This document shows positions 20,465 to 31,156 of a stretch of 64,000 nt of DNA, piece by piece; the stretch's first letter is position 1; every line of letters starts with the position of its first letter. The position numbers and the translations under genes are program-made. The DNA comes from Lepidostoma basale. Taxonomy: Eukaryota; Arthropoda; Insecta; Trichoptera; Lepidostomatidae. Under the pieces are notes generated by a model. It searched no databases. It was not told the origin of the DNA and saw only the letters and a program-made list of their open reading frames with translations. Where the stretch lies: positions 372,001 through 436,000 of the forward strand of contig JAHDVF020000046.1 of NCBI GenBank assembly GCA_022606425.2, in the 5' to 3' direction.

Positions 20465-20562
20465 ATAACTACTTCCACATATGTCTTTATTTCGACAGCG
20501 ACCGGTTTCGCCGGGCTCGCTGGCGAAATAAAGACTAATGTGGAAGTAGTTAGAAAAAACAT
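20465..20562. repeat. Palindromic hammerhead-like repeat, family b (core-deleted)
   Basis: The arms taactacttccacatatgtc and inverse cover tcgacagcgaccggtttcgcc, but the turn (gggctcgctggcgaaataaag) lacks the CTGTCGA segment. The fold is therefore a simple hairpin rather than a ribozyme-like unit. Confidence 0.65.
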
Positions 20563-20583
20563 CGTTTTATTTAATTATGATTT

Positions 20584-20985
20584 ACTAACTAACTAACTAA
20601 CCATCACGCCGTCTCCCCGAAAGGGTAGGCAGAAAGAATGGACTGTCACAGTTTTACTGATGCGGCACTCCATCTTTCTCTTTTCGCCCCGCGGGAGACG
20701 CGGTGTGATGGGTTGCGAACCTCATCGCCACCAATAGGCATCTCCCGCGCACACTTCGATCTTCCAACATCCACAAAATAAATCTAAAACAGATAATAAA
20801 AAATACAATGATATAAAATAAAATAACAAAATAAAAATAATTTAATACAAAATGTTATTTTTAGATGGTGCACATTTGTCTATTTAATTTATGTTCCACG
20901 AATCCACCGTTTTTTTAAATTTAGCACATAATGTTTTTCCGATGTTGCACACGTTGACATGGACGATCCGGACTTTTGTGTTGAA
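20584..20985 (-). mobile_element. Non-autonomous family nA element
   Basis: Minus-strand TTAG tail, family A terminus and the full nA body (gcgggagacgcggtgtgatg, ttgcgaacctcatcgccacc), reaching the gatggtgcacatttgtc motif. It is inserted between two nearly identical copies of a flanking segment (20351-20575 and 20985-21200). Confidence 0.8.
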
Positions 20986-21200
20986 TTATTTAATACGGAA
21001 TTTTACATTAGTGTTCAAGAAACAATAAATATAATCAAATGATTTAACTGAGTTGATGGAAGTTCATTTTAAATAATAATTAAATATAACGATGTTTTTT
21101 TTATAACTACTTCCACATATGTCTTTATTTCGACAGCGACCGGTTTCGCCGAGCTCGCTGGCGAAATAAAGACTAATTTGGAAGTAGTTAAAATAAAAAT
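20985..21200. repeat. Direct copy of 20351-20575, including family b hairpin
   Basis: From ttgaattatttaatacgg through gatgtttttt to the hairpin arms taactacttccacatatgtc and gaagtagtt this repeats 20351-20575 with few differences. The two copies bracket the nA element, so the nA may have been involved in the duplication. Confidence 0.7.
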
Positions 21201-21236
21201 CTTTTTATTTCATTATAATTTACAATAAATATAATT

Positions 21237-21410
21237 CCAGTGAGGAGTCGGCCACGTGAGATGTCGGAGAAATCGACGCGCGTGCATGGCACGTAGTATG
21301 AATTTTGAGGAATCAAGAGAAGCATGTCAGGAAAGAACAGTGTAGTGGCCCATTATTTCTGCCTATCCCTTCGGAGAGACGGCGTGATGGTTAGTTAGTT
21401 AGTTATGTAT
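21237..21410 (+). mobile_element. Family A 3' terminus
   Basis: Encodes decayed RRNRRACMAR...MNFEESREACQERTV and ends tcggagagacggcgtgatgg with a TTAG tail. Confidence 0.75.
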
Positions 21411-21487
21411 TCCGCTTCAGACTGTTTTTGGTATCTACTCCTGGACTTAGGCCTCCCCTCGTATTTTCCCCTCGGTTCTGACTTGCG

Positions 21488-21650
21488 ATCTTTATCCAGG
21501 CACTTCCTGCACTCCGGAAACCACCGTCCGCCACCGTATTTGCTCTGCCGTCTTCGGGCTCCGGCATAACAACCCCTTTGTCCACTTTTCATCTTGGCCA
21601 TGTCCCGCCCATCGCCATTGCAATTGCCCAAGGGTTGCAAACACTATGAT
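21488..21650 (-). mobile_element. Family E-like fragment
   Basis: Minus frames give GQLQWRWAGHGQDEKWTKGL, then MKSGQRGCYAGARRR in another frame. LQWRWAGH...D.KWTKGL is the RTE motif after the reverse transcriptase core. Frameshifted and dead. Confidence 0.6.
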
Positions 21651-21747
21651 GAAGACTTTAACCCTTAACTTGCAGAAAAATATACACATCCTTATTCTGC
21701 TTCTTTAGGTCAACAATATAAAAAACTACTCGCTTGATTCTCGCCAC

Positions 21748-21910
21748 ATTTAATAAAACCTTAGCAAGGCGAAACGTGTCAATCGAGTTATCTCCGCATA
21801 AGTCGAGTGAGACTTATGCGGAGTTGAAGAGAGTTGCCGAGGACCGAGCGGAGTGGGAGAGTAGATGCGTTGCCTTGCTGCAGACCAATCTTTAGATTGA
21901 GACCGGAGAA
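21748..21910 (+). repeat. Family d-like hammerhead remnant joined to an RTE end
   Basis: Positions 21748-21785 contain a ccttagcaagg hairpin followed by CGAAACGTGTC, the GAAA and GUC block of a hammerhead-like motif without an intact CTGANGA. At 21822-21905 a plus frame reads VAEDRAEWESRCVALLQTN, resembling the AEDR.EW carboxyl end of RTE-like elements. Confidence 0.45.
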
Positions 21911-21961
21911 TAAGAAGTTGAACCATATATTTTATGGTTCTATGATTATATACTATATTTA

Positions 21962-22650
21962 TTGTATAACATTAGCGTGAATGGTGAAAATTTGGAGCAA
22001 GTAGTTGAGTTCGTGTATTTTGGTTGTATGTTTACAATAGATGGGCGAGTGGAGAGGGATATTGAAAGAAGGGTTGGGGCAGGCAACAAAGTAAATGGTG
22101 CACTTAAAGTTGTCATCGCAAAAAAAAACCTATCCAAAAAAGCTAGAATGGCAGTGCACAATGGTGTTCTTCTACCGACCCTTATGTATGGAAGCGAAGC
22201 ATGGAACTGGCAAAAGAAGAATGAAAGTAGCATAAATGCAGTAGAAATGAGATCTCTTAGACGAATGTGTGGATACTCTGTGTATGATAGAGTGTCGAAT
22301 GAAAATATAAGAAGTGAATGCGGTGCGAATGATGGTGTTATGAACAAATAATGAAAGGATCATTAAGATGGTTTGGACATATGGAAAGAATGAATGAAGA
22401 AAGAATGGTAAAAAAAGGATATGTTAACGATGTAAATGGAACCAGAAATAGAGGAAGACCGAGGAAAACGAGGCACGATCAAATAAATAAAATATTGAAT
22501 GTCGGCCATGTGAGGAGTCAGAGAAATCGACGCGCGTGCATGACACGATGTATGAATGTTGAGGAATCGAGAGAAATATGTCAGGAAAGAAAAGTGTGGC
22601 AGTCCATTCTGTCTGCCTACCCCTTCGGAGAGACGGTTAGTTAGTTAGTT
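21962..22650 (+). mobile_element. Family A1 copy with one frameshift
   Basis: The first frame encodes MYNISVNGENLEQVVEFVYF, NKVNGALKVVIAKKNLSKKA and LPTLMYGSEAWNWQKKNESS through NDGVMNK. One missing A in the run near 22346 shifts the frame. The second frame (22351-22644) continues MKGSLRWFGHMERMNEERMV, GRPRKTRHDQINKILN and CMNVEESREICQER. The terminus lacks the usual CGTGATG before the TTAG tail. No target duplication is evident. Confidence 0.88.
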
Positions 22651-22659
22651 TTTTTGTTA

Positions 22660-23302
22660 TTATATTATATATTATATTTTATAAAAATATGGTACACTTC
22701 CAAAGTCCTCGAAAGAGGTACCCCTTCCCGCAGACGATGGGTTAAGAATGCACCAGTGAAGTAAGAAGGCAGGTTCCGTCGCCAGTGTTCACCCCGCGTG
22801 ACGTGTAGTGGTGGTGGTGGCAGTGACGCACCGAGATGAGCGGGAGATGAATATGCATGTGGCAATGGGGTCTCGCACTAAATGCTAAATAGAATACACG
22901 GAGTGGTTGCTGGAAACAATTCAGCGCTCCGGCCTATAGTAGTATGAATGGATTGCATAAATTCCACATCTCTATAGAAACCGTCTCAACCGTACATACA
23001 TGTACGTGGGTATTGTAACAAATTATCTACACAATATCTCGTGTTTTTAAATACAAACTAACTAACTAACTAACCAACTAACAAGTTCAACATTACGCCG
23101 TTTCATAAAATAACATATTTGAAGACTACAGGGGAAAAACAAGGAATGTCAGTTAAAATTCAAAATAAATGTAATAATGCCATCTAGTGGCATTTGTACG
23201 TATCTATCCACAGTAAAATTTTCATATTCAAAAATCATCTGTGTCATCGACTATGGCCAGATAATCGATTGCTAATTGCTAAGAAATACGAGTATATAGC
23301 CA
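22660..23302. other. No gene recognised
   Basis: A GC-richer stretch at 22700-22860 (including a gtggtggtggtggc run) and a family A tail-like aactaactaactaacc at 23057-23074 are the only noteworthy items. No frame has recognisable similarity. Confidence 0.4.
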
Positions 23303-23565
23303 TTGATTAGCTTTATTGATGAGAGTAGAATTGTTAAAAAGTTGTACACAAGCAGCGTGAGTGGGAAAAGAAGCCGAGGACGACCGAGGAAAACATGGCA
23401 TGACCAAATTAATCAATTACTAAAAGGCGGCCACATTCGAAGTCGGAATAATCGACGTGCGTGCATGGTACGATGTATGAATGTACAGGCCACTGTGGCG
23501 ATCCATCCTCTCTGCCTACCCCTCCGGAGAAATGGCGTGATGGTTAGTTAGTTAGTTAGTTAACT
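23303..23565 (+). mobile_element. Family A3 3' copy with a short deletion
   Basis: Encodes DESRIVKKLYTSSVSGKRSR, GRPRKTWHDQINQLLKGGHI and RSRNNRRACMVRCMNV. A deletion of the EEAREVCQDR segment then shifts the frame into a stop after RRNGVMVS. The tail is TTAG. Confidence 0.85.
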
Positions 23566-23582
23566 TTACATTTACATATTCA

Positions 23583-23795
23583 TCGGTTCCATTTACATCG
23601 TTAACATATCATTTTTTTACCATTCTTTCTTCATTTATTCTTTCCAAATTTCCAAACCATCTTAATGATCCTTTCATTATTTTGTTCATAACACCATCAT
23701 TCGCACCGCATTCACTTCTTATATTTTCATTCGACACTATCATACACAGAGTATCACACATTCGTCTAAGAGATCTCATGTCTCCTGCATTTAGT
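23583..23795 (-). mobile_element. Family A1 internal fragment without tail
   Basis: The minus frame encodes AGDMRSLRRMCDTLCMIVSN, ENIRSECGANDGVMNKIMKG and SLRWFGNLERINEERMVKK. Both ends are cut and the tail is absent, unlike most copies, so a deletion or recombination removed the 3' end. Confidence 0.75.
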
Positions 23796-23943
23796 AGTGT
23801 TGTGTATACAAAGTATATAAAAAAGAAAAAGAGAAATAAACCATCATAACAACAGTAAGTATGGCATATATAGAATATTCTTTTCAATATTTAAAATTTG
23901 TTTAAAATAACTTTATACAAAAACTCCTATAATATAATAATAA

Positions 23944-24365
23944 GACAAACAAAACAAACAAACAAACCATCACGCCGTTTCGCTGCAGGGGTAGGCAGAG
24001 AGAATGGACCGCCACACTACCCTATCCTGGCAAACCTCTCTAGATTCCTCCACATTCATACAACGAGTCATACACGCACGTCGATTCCTCCGACTTCTAA
24101 CATGACCAACCTTTAAAATTTGATTAATTTGGTCATGCCATGTTTTCCTCGGTCTGCCTCGACTCCGTACTCCATTTACATCATTAACGTATACTTTATT
24201 AACCATTATTTCTCCATTCATGCGTTCCATATGTCCGAACCATCGCAGCAATCCTTTCATAATTTTGTTCATAATACCTTCTTCCGCTCTGCATTCCTTT
24301 CTTATATCAGCATTTGAGATTCTGTCGTATATCGTTCTACCACACATGCGTCTTAGGGACCTCTA
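23944..24365 (-). mobile_element. Family A2 copy with TTTG-type tail
   Basis: The minus frame encodes MCGRTIYDRISNADIRKECR, MKGLLRWFGHMERMNGEIMV, GVRSRGRPRKTWHDQINQIL, KVGHVRSRRNRRACMTRCMN and ILSAYPCSETA, stop. The tail on plus is acaaacaaaacaaacaaacaaacc, that is TTTG units on the coding strand. It diverges from A1 in protein and tail together. Confidence 0.88.
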
Positions 24366-24616
24366 GTAATAACAAGATTTCCTACGAATTTGCGTGGGTG
24401 AAAATAATATCAGGCAGGGTGATTGCTTAATATGTCAGTAGCAATTATTTTATAATGGTTTTATGAAAAAAATCAGAGACTTCAGTGCCGTGTTTTATAT
24501 TTTCGGGTTTCGGACCTCCCCGTGCGTTGCACTCTATATCAGTAAAATTAAATTTCAGGACTAGATATTAGACGTTTCCTGAAAACATTTACGAATTGGT
24601 AATAAAACTGAGAATG

Positions 24617-24657
24617 ATCTTTTTCTCTCTCTTTCTCTCTCTCTATTTCTCTATCTT

Positions 24658-24689
<32 letters not shown>

Positions 24690-24695
24690 TCTCTT

Positions 24696-24757
<62 letters not shown>

Positions 24758-24768
24758 TCTTTCTCTCA
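24617..24768. repeat. CT-rich microsatellite
   Basis: About 150 bases of tctctctcttt-type units. The long antisense frame of alternating Arg-Glu is an artefact of this simple repeat. Confidence 0.95.
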
Positions 24769-25084
24769 TTAACACCGTAGTATTACGTATAGATTATTCC
24801 TGTGGTCCGGAGTGTCCCTCCGAAAGAGGGCGAGAGGGGATTTAGGGTTTATGATAAAGTCAGGGAATGGAAGACCACTTAGGGTTAGGATTGTATTTAT
24901 AAAAAAAAAGTCTGTTCTCGAGTGGAAGATAAGAGGAGCAGTGCCTGGATGGAGTTGTGGTAGGAGATAGCATCCTGCGTGAGATCATTTTGTTTGGCGG
25001 AGTACGTTATTTGACGTACTCCGCCAAACGAGTACGAGTTCGGTTATTTGGGAGAATTTTTTTTTATCCGCATTGATTGCAGGA

Positions 25085-25225
25085 GGGTTAAAGAAGTTTA
25101 AGGCAGATGATGACTTCATAAGTAAAATTAAAAAAGGATCCCTGAGATGTTTTGGACATATGGAACGAATGGACGGGAGAAGAATAGTTAATATGTGTGT
25201 ACGGCGGGACATCGAGGGAGAGTAG
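25085..25225 (+). mobile_element. Family A3 internal fragment
   Basis: Encodes ADDDFISKIKKGSLRCFGHM and then ERMDGRRIVN, a family A segment lacking tail and flanks. A second scrap (25447-25500, atacaagcagtgtgagtgaa) lies beyond repeat P. Confidence 0.65.
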
Positions 25226-25287
25226 CGTAGTTTAAATGTGGTCTGGGTCCCCCTTGGTTGCAAATATACATATATTATTATTATTAT

Positions 25288-25440
25288 TTAACGTAAATCC
25301 CGCATGGACGGGGGATGGGCCTTGGGAGTGCACGAGTGAAGCTGACGAAAGCTAGACGAAAGCTAGAAAGCTGACGAAAGCTAGCGCCGCTGCGCCTATA
25401 ACAGCTTCAGGTAAGCGGAGGGAGCCCTCTATGGCTCGGC
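25288..25440. repeat. Unclassified interspersed repeat P, second copy
   Basis: Matches 3823-3970 in order, with a local tandem duplication of gacgaaagctaga. It is inserted between two scraps of family A sequence that may once have been continuous. Confidence 0.5.
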
Positions 25441-25714
25441 ATATGTAATATACAAGCAGTGTGAGTGAAAAGAGAAGCCGTGGAGAACCAAGGAATGTAT
25501 TGATATAATCAATTATTGCTATAATGATTTGGTTTGTAAGAAAATATCGTTTAAAAAAGTGACATTATATTCAAAATGCGTCGACGAATAATGTGCCGCT
25601 AAGCTATGACAAATAGAGTAAAGACAACTCAGTGGTCTAAGGGCGAATCCCATGTTGAATCCGAACAAATACAAATGCTAATATAAATATAATGATTGAA
25701 CAATGATGTAAGCT

Positions 25715-26260
25715 GACTGTTGATGATATACCTGTGGAGCAAGTAACGAGTTTCAGATATTTGGGAGTAGAGATCTGCAGCCAAAATGACCTTTATGCCG
25801 AAGTACGAGAACAAGTCAGTAAAGCCTCTGCCGTGTCAGGATGTCTGAAGAATCTGGTCTGGAAGAACAAGCACATGCGTATCGATAGCAAGATCAGAAT
25901 TTATAAAACATGCGTGCCACCTATCATGACGTGCTGTAGAGACGCGGGCTGACACTGTGCGAACCAAGGGACTACTAAGAACATCGGAGATGAAGGTCCT
26001 AAGATCAATTACTGGAAAAACTCTCCGAGATCATGTCCGCAACGTAGACATAAGAAAAAATCGCGAAATAGAGGATATCGTTCAGTGGAGTAGATCCAGA
26101 AGAAGATACTGGAAGGACCATGTAACCAAAATGGATGGTGACAGACTTGCATATACAGCCGCTTATGAAATCCTTTCCGGACACCGCCCACCTGGAAGAC
26201 CGCCTAAGAGATGGAAGGACAGCTGAACCTCATCATCCGACACGTGATTTGTGTGTCACT
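25715..26260 (+). mobile_element. Family D (RTE-like) 3' copy
   Basis: Two frames separated by a break near 25950 encode VEQVTSFRYLGVEICSQNDL, SGCLKNLVWKNKHMRIDSKI, RIYKTCVPPIMTCC, RTKGLLRTSEMKVLRSITGK, TLRDHVRNVDIRKNREIEDI, WSRSRRRYWKDHVTKMD and GHRPPGRPPKRWKDS. This is the longest family D copy here and defines its layout. The end is GAAGAAG-rich. Confidence 0.85.
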
Positions 26261-26582
26261 GATCGTCAGATCTATTAAAAGAAGAAGTAGAAGGAGGAGA
26301 TTGAACAATATTTTGTTAATTTGTAAACATAATGACTTGAAAAAAATACATGGTCAACATAAACAAAGAAAACGAAAATATGATTTCATTTTAAGTGCAT
26401 TTAACTCGGCCGACAATTCAAAAACGCGAATTATCCATTATACCGTGTAAGACGTAGACTTTTAACACGTAAACATCACGGCATGTGAAATTCCTTATGA
26501 AAACACCGTTCGACATACGAATTTAATATCTGTGCATTGAGCAACTTATTCGAATGAAGAACTGTGTTTTTCTTGATTCGAA

Positions 26583-26955
26583 ACAAACAAACCATTACGA
26601 CGTTTCGCAGAAAGGGTAAGCAGAGGGAATGGACCGCAACATTACACTATCCTGACACATCTCCACACTCATACAGCGAATCATAAACGCACGTCGATTT
26701 CTCCGATGCCTCACGTGATCGTGCCACGTTTTCTTCTCTTCGTCACTTCTATTTCTAGATCATTTTACATCGATTACATATATTTTCTTCACCATTCTTT
26801 CCATGGGTCCAAACCATCTTAATGAGCCTTTCATTAATTTGCTGATAACGCTTTTTTCTAGATCATTTTACATCGATTACATATATTTTCTTCACCCTTC
26901 ATTCCATATGTCCAAACCATCTTAATGAGTCTTTCATTATTTTGCTGATAACGCT
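26583..26955 (-). mobile_element. Family A2-like copy with internal duplication
   Basis: Minus-strand tail aaacaaacaaacc and terminus acgacgtttcgcagaaagg lead into a decayed coding end. The segment gatcattttacatcgattac, through cttcaccattctttccat, occurs twice (from about 26757 and 26860), a local tandem duplication of about 100 bases. Confidence 0.7.
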
Positions 26956-26972
26956 TTCACACTTTATTTATT

Positions 26973-27030
26973 CTAACTAACTAACTAACTAACCATCACA
27001 CCGTCTCCCCGAAGGGGTAGGCAGAACATG
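26973..27030 (-). mobile_element. Family A terminus only
   Basis: A TTAG tail (actaactaactaactaacc) with about 35 bases of the family A terminus (accgtctccccgaaggggta), an extreme 5' truncation or a deletion product. Confidence 0.75.
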
Positions 27031-27169
27031 CTCGTATCCCCATTTCAGAGATGCTAAACCCTTATGTAAAACAGATTAGAGTTAATCTCATTAAATACAA
27101 TTGAAAGATTATCTCAATGGAGATTTGAATCTGAAATATTTTAATTAAAAAACTGCACGTTTACAGCGT

Positions 27170-27727
27170 CGTGAAGGCAAATAGAAATATAACCATAGAA
27201 GTAAAGATGGCAGTACACAGTGGAGTTCTAGTGCCAACCCTCATGTATGGAAGTGAAGCTTGGAGCTGGCAAAAGAAGGATGAAAGCAGGATAAACGCCG
27301 TAGAAATGAGATCACTCAGAGAAGAAGAATGTGCGGGAAAACGTTGTATGATAGAATACCGAACGATGAAATAAGAGAGAAATGTAAGGCAGATGACTGC
27401 ATCATGGATAAAATTAAAAAAGGATCCCTAAGATGGTTTGGACATATGGAACGAATGGATGAGAGTAGAATGGTTAAAAAGTTATACACAAGCAGCGTGA
27501 GTGGAAAAAGAAGCCGAAGACGACCGAGGAAAACATGGCATGAAAACCAAATTAATCAATTACTAAAAGGCGGCCACATTCGAAGTCGGAATAATCGACG
27601 TGCGTGCATGGTACGATGTATGAATGTAGAGGAAGCCCGAGAGGTATGCCAGGACAGAGCATTGTGGCGATCCATCCTCTCTGCCTACCCCTCCGGAGAA
27701 ATGGCGTGAAGGTTAGTTAGTTAGTTT
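27170..27727 (+). mobile_element. Family A3 copy with frameshift
   Basis: The first frame encodes ANRNITIEVKMAVHSGVLVP, TLMYGSEAWSWQKKDESRIN and AVEMRSLREEECAGK. A small insertion near 27320 shifts into the second frame, MCGKTLYDRIPNDEIREKCK, IKKGSLRWFGHMERMDESRM and ILSAYPSGEMA, stop at 27709. The tail is TTAG. It closely resembles the intact copy at 18929. Confidence 0.88.
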
Positions 27728-27729
27728 TA

Positions 27730-28040
27730 TCATAAATGAACAAAACTCTTTATAAATACGACACTCTTCAGCATAATCGATAATCATCGTTAGTTCAAGA
27801 CATTAGAATTATAGACATTAAAATTTGTTGTGAAATCTACAATCAAGGTTAAATATATAAATACATTATTTATCACAATAATAGTAGAAAAATCACGCTC
27901 TTAATTATTACGATCGAACCTATGACACATTATTCAGAAACTTTTTCTCTCCTTTACCACGTCTGTACAAAGTTCAAATATTGTATAATACATTAAAAAA
28001 CGTATATATTTTAAATAAGAATTAAATAAAACGACGTTTT
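27730..28040. other. No gene recognised
   Basis: AT-rich sequence without supportable features, leading into a family b flank (ttaaataagaattaaataaa). Confidence 0.4.
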
Positions 28041-28044
28041 TTAA

Positions 28045-28165
28045 TAACTACTTCCACTTCTATCTTTATTTCGACAACGGCCGGTTTCAAACCAGTCTGT
28101 CGATGCCAGCTAGCCTAGCGAAACCGGTCATTGTAGAAATAAAGACAAAAGTAGAAATATCGTTA
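28045..28165. repeat. Palindromic hammerhead-like repeat, family b
   Basis: The plus arm (28089-28135) reads CCAGT, CTGTCGA, a hairpin GCCAGCTAGCCTAGC, GAAA, CCGGTC. The antisense arm (28045-28086) is shortened just after the cggccggtttc block. Stem II has one mismatch here (CCAG against CTAG). Confidence 0.6.
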
Positions 28166-28189
28166 TATTTAATTATTATTTCAAATTAA

Positions 28190-29060
28190 CTTCCATCAAG
28201 TGAGTTCAGTAAATTCATTAAGCGATCCTTAAACGATCAATATTATTGACATTACCAGTATTGTCCATAATATTGATATAGTATTTTACTCTTCGAGATT
28301 ATTGACAATATCCTAGATAAAACTGACAATATCCCCTCCACTTTCAAAGTCCCGAGATCAGAAAATCTGTATTTCATTAATACCGCTTCAATATCGACCG
28401 TCAATACTATTTTTTTTTCGCCTTACATGATCAATATTATTGTCAATGTCATATTGCATTGTCAATATTATTGATCGTGTAAGGGACGATGTTTACAAAC
28501 AAATCAAACTGTAAGACACTTTTTTTAATTCACTAAAAAAACGTTTGTTTTATGGATGTAAAATAAAATTACGTAACGTAATAAACACATTAAATTATTT
28601 GTCTAGAAAATATATTTAATTCTTGATATAAACAATAATTGTTAAGGGAAGAAACAACACGATTTTAAGATGATAGCATCTTATTGAAAAATCGAACACG
28701 AAATGGCGTGTTCGATCACGAAACAAAAGCATAACAGAAACGAGATAAGATTTATTTTTTTCAAATAATTACACTAGGCGGCGTTCGAAATTTTAAAAAC
28801 GATTCGAAAGCTTTCTCCGCGGTTTCCCGCCAGCGGGAAAGGAGGTGTGCGCGCGCAGACTCTCCGCAGAGCACTGATTGCAGATTGGCCGGTGCGATGC
28901 GCCGCTGTGCTGCCAGGTCAAGTGCAATGCACAATAATTATTACAACAACAACACACGATCGCGGGTAGGTTCCTACTCGGCAGATTGTGTAAGCGTTGA
29001 TACCCCACGCCTCGCGAGGGGGGAGTCACTCGAGAAGAAAACGTTCATTATAATTAATTA
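28190..29060. other. No gene recognised; GC-rich island near 28.8-29.0 kb
   Basis: The first half is AT-rich with repeated tattgac/gtcaatatt words that form local inverted repeats at 28234-28490. The second half (28800-29030) is GC- and CpG-richer (tctccgcggtttcccgccag, gcgatgcgccgctgtgctgc). Short antisense frames there resemble nothing recognised. Confidence 0.45.
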
Positions 29061-29065
29061 AACTA

Positions 29066-29260
29066 AAACATAATAGCCAACACGCCGTGTCTCGGGAGAA
29101 ATAAGCAGAGAATATGGACTCCCACACACATCATCATGACACACCCCTCTACATTTATACAACATTTCATGCACGCACGTCTATTATTTGAACTACTTAC
29201 ATGGCCGACATTAATATTTAATAAAATTTATTTGTGCCCAGTTCTCGCCAGCCTTTGTTT
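29066..29260 (-). mobile_element. Family A 3' end, heavily decayed
   Basis: The order acgccgtgtctcgggagaaa, taagcagagaatatggactc and acatggccgacattaatatt follows the family A terminus and coding end on the minus strand, with many substitutions and no clear tail. Confidence 0.6.
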
Positions 29261-29311
29261 GTCAATTTCAGAGAGAGCAATTTTTTTTTCTAAATTATCA
29301 GACTGAGTACC

Positions 29312-29730
29312 AAACAATATACAAGGCATGCGTTCGCCCCATCATGACGTATGGAATAGAGGTCAGAGCCGATATCAATAGAACTAAGAACCTTCTTAGA
29401 GTAGCAGAAATGCGAACCCTACGCTCCATCGCAGGCAAAACCCTCAGAGATCGAATCAGAACTAAAACGATAAGGTCTGTCTGTGGTGTTAAGACATAGT
29501 GAGATGGGGAAGAAGCAGAAGGTGCTTTTGGAGAGACCACGTGGACCGCATAGAGAATACAAGCATTGCAAAAATTGGTAAAGATGAAAACCCAAGCAGC
29601 AAGAGATTACCAGGAGGGCCGCCGAAAAGATGGAGAGATGGCTGGACATCATCATCCCAGGACAGCCCACCGTCACAAACAGGTCATACGACCTAAACTA
29701 AGAGAAAGAAGAAGAAGAAGTACCAAACCA
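29312..29730 (+). mobile_element. Family D 3' copy, decayed
   Basis: Translation gives KACVRPIMTYGIEVRADINR, TKNLLRVAEMRTLRSIAGKT and LRDRIRTKTIR; a shifted frame then reads RWGRSRRCFWRDHVDRIENT and LPGGPPKRWRDGW. A GAAGAAGAAG tail follows at about 29700-29720. At least one frameshift separates the halves. Confidence 0.8.
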
Positions 29731-29779
29731 ATAGCCCGTTTTTGGAACCAATTTCGATTATCATTTGACGAATAAGCCG

Positions 29780-30396
29780 AACCGAATTCAAAAACAATTG
29801 TTCAAAATGAATTCTTAATTCGTTCAATCAAATCGGATACGCCCGACGGAAGGTTATAACCGCAGCCTAGAATTTCTAATCGATAGAAATTTGTTATAAC
29901 ATTATTCTTCTGAATCGAATAGTTTAACTCTTGCGGCTTCCAGTCGGCTACTATTATAATATAATCACGCATTGAATGTTGCGTCGAATGTTGCAAGCAA
30001 TACCACAACATTATCCCGGAAACTATCTAATGCACACACAGAGATTAGTAACGGCTGTAAATCCATCATTGTTTCGTACGAAAGCGTATTAAAATACGAA
30101 AGTATAGGTGCGGTGATCATTCAAAAGTGACTGACGGTTAAGAAACGAGGAAAGAGCACCATAAATAAAGAAAGAGAAGCCTACTTTAGAGACGGAGACG
30201 CGGAGGGAAATCAAACCGCTGAACATGATCCACTTCAAAGATTGAAACTTTCCGGTAATACGGACGTGGATAAGGGCAATGAAAAATAAATAAACAGTAT
30301 CAAAACTTATTCTATAATATGTTCGCCATACTTTGTTTTGTAGATGTTTTTTTGTTTTTTTTTTCTTTTACTTTGTTTACAACACTAACTTTAAAC
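29780..30396. other. No gene; probable left flank of a family a repeat
   Basis: Mostly unique sequence. From about 30318 the words gccatactttgttttgtaga and tttacaacactaacttt match the outer part of the family a hammerhead-like repeat (compare 39630-39720), which a family A2 copy interrupts at 30397. Confidence 0.45.
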
Positions 30397-30888
30397 AAAC
30401 AAACAAACAAAACCATCACGCCGTTTCCCCGCAGGGGTAGGCAGAGAGAATGGACCGCCACACTACTCTATCCTGGCACACCTCTCTAGCTTCCTCCACA
30501 TTCATACATCGAGTCATACACGCACGTCGATTCTTCCGGCTTCTGACATGACCAACTTTTAATATTTGATTAATTTGGTCATACCATGTTTTCCTCGGTC
30601 TACCTCGACTCCTTACTCCATTTACATTGTTAACGTTTACTTTTTTAACCATTCTTTCTTCACCCATGCGCTCCATATGTCCGAACCAACGAAGCGAACC
30701 TTTCATAATTTTGTTCATAATACCTTCTTTCGCTCTACACTCCTTCCTAATATCAGCATTTGAGATTCTGTCGTACATCGTTCTACCACACATACGTCTT
30801 AGGGACCTCATCTCTACCGCATTTATTCTGCTCTCATCTTTCTTCTGCCAGTTCCATGCTTCGCTTCCATACATAAGGGTTGGAACTA
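30397..30888 (-). mobile_element. Family A2 copy with TTTG-type tail, frame intact
   Basis: The minus frame encodes MYGSEAWNWQKKDESRINAV, MCGRTMYDRISNADIRKECR, MKGSLRWFGHMERMGEERMV, RGRPRKTWYDQINQILKVGH and ILSAYPCGETA, stop. The tail is aaacaaacaaacaaac on plus. Cactaactttaaa occurs left of the tail (about 30384-30396) and again at 30911, where the family a repeat resumes, consistent with a target duplication plus about 22 bases of filler at the 5' end. Confidence 0.85.
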
Positions 30889-30938
30889 ACTAACGAAAGT
30901 ATATATTTTGTCACTAACTTTAAAAATAAATAAAAATT

Positions 30939-30984
30939 AAATATCAGACATGTTTCGGACAATCCGGTCCTTCCTCAGTGATAT
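30939..30984 (-). ncRNA. Hammerhead-ribozyme-like motif, family a, complete core
   Basis: On the minus strand, in order: AATATCA (stem I), CTGAGGA (conserved box CUGANGA), A, GGAC-CGGATT-GTCC (stem II hairpin), GAAA, CATGTC (stem III half plus the GUC cleavage triplet), TGATATT (stem I return). Stem I is a perfect 7-bp helix, stem II has 4 bp, and all catalytic core bases are present. Stem III is only ACATGT, self-complementary without a loop, as in minimal hammerheads of Penelope-like elements that act best as dimers. Activity is inferred, not shown. Confidence 0.72.
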
Positions 30985-31156
30985 TATAAAGATATTTACA
31001 ATATTATAAAATTGTTTACAAATATGATCAGTTTTGACGATGTAAACATAACATCTGTCAAAACTGATCATATTTGTAAACAATTTTATAATATTGTAAA
31101 TATCTTTGTAATATCACCGGGGAAGGATCGAGTTGTCCGAAACATGTCTGATATCT
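30939..31156. repeat. Head-to-head pair of family a hammerhead-like units
   Basis: The minus unit (30939-30984) and the plus unit (31109-31156) bracket a long palindrome whose halves read tttacaatattataaaattg and, inverted, the same, with centre near gatgtaaac. The plus unit keeps a 6-bp stem I, GGAT/GTCC stem II, GAAA and GUC, but its core box has decayed to CCGGGGA. The pair can fold as one very long hairpin. Confidence 0.75.

Noticed and set aside
24548..24775. A 75-codon antisense frame of alternating arginine and glutamate
   Set aside because: It is translation of a CT-rich microsatellite, with no other coding evidence.
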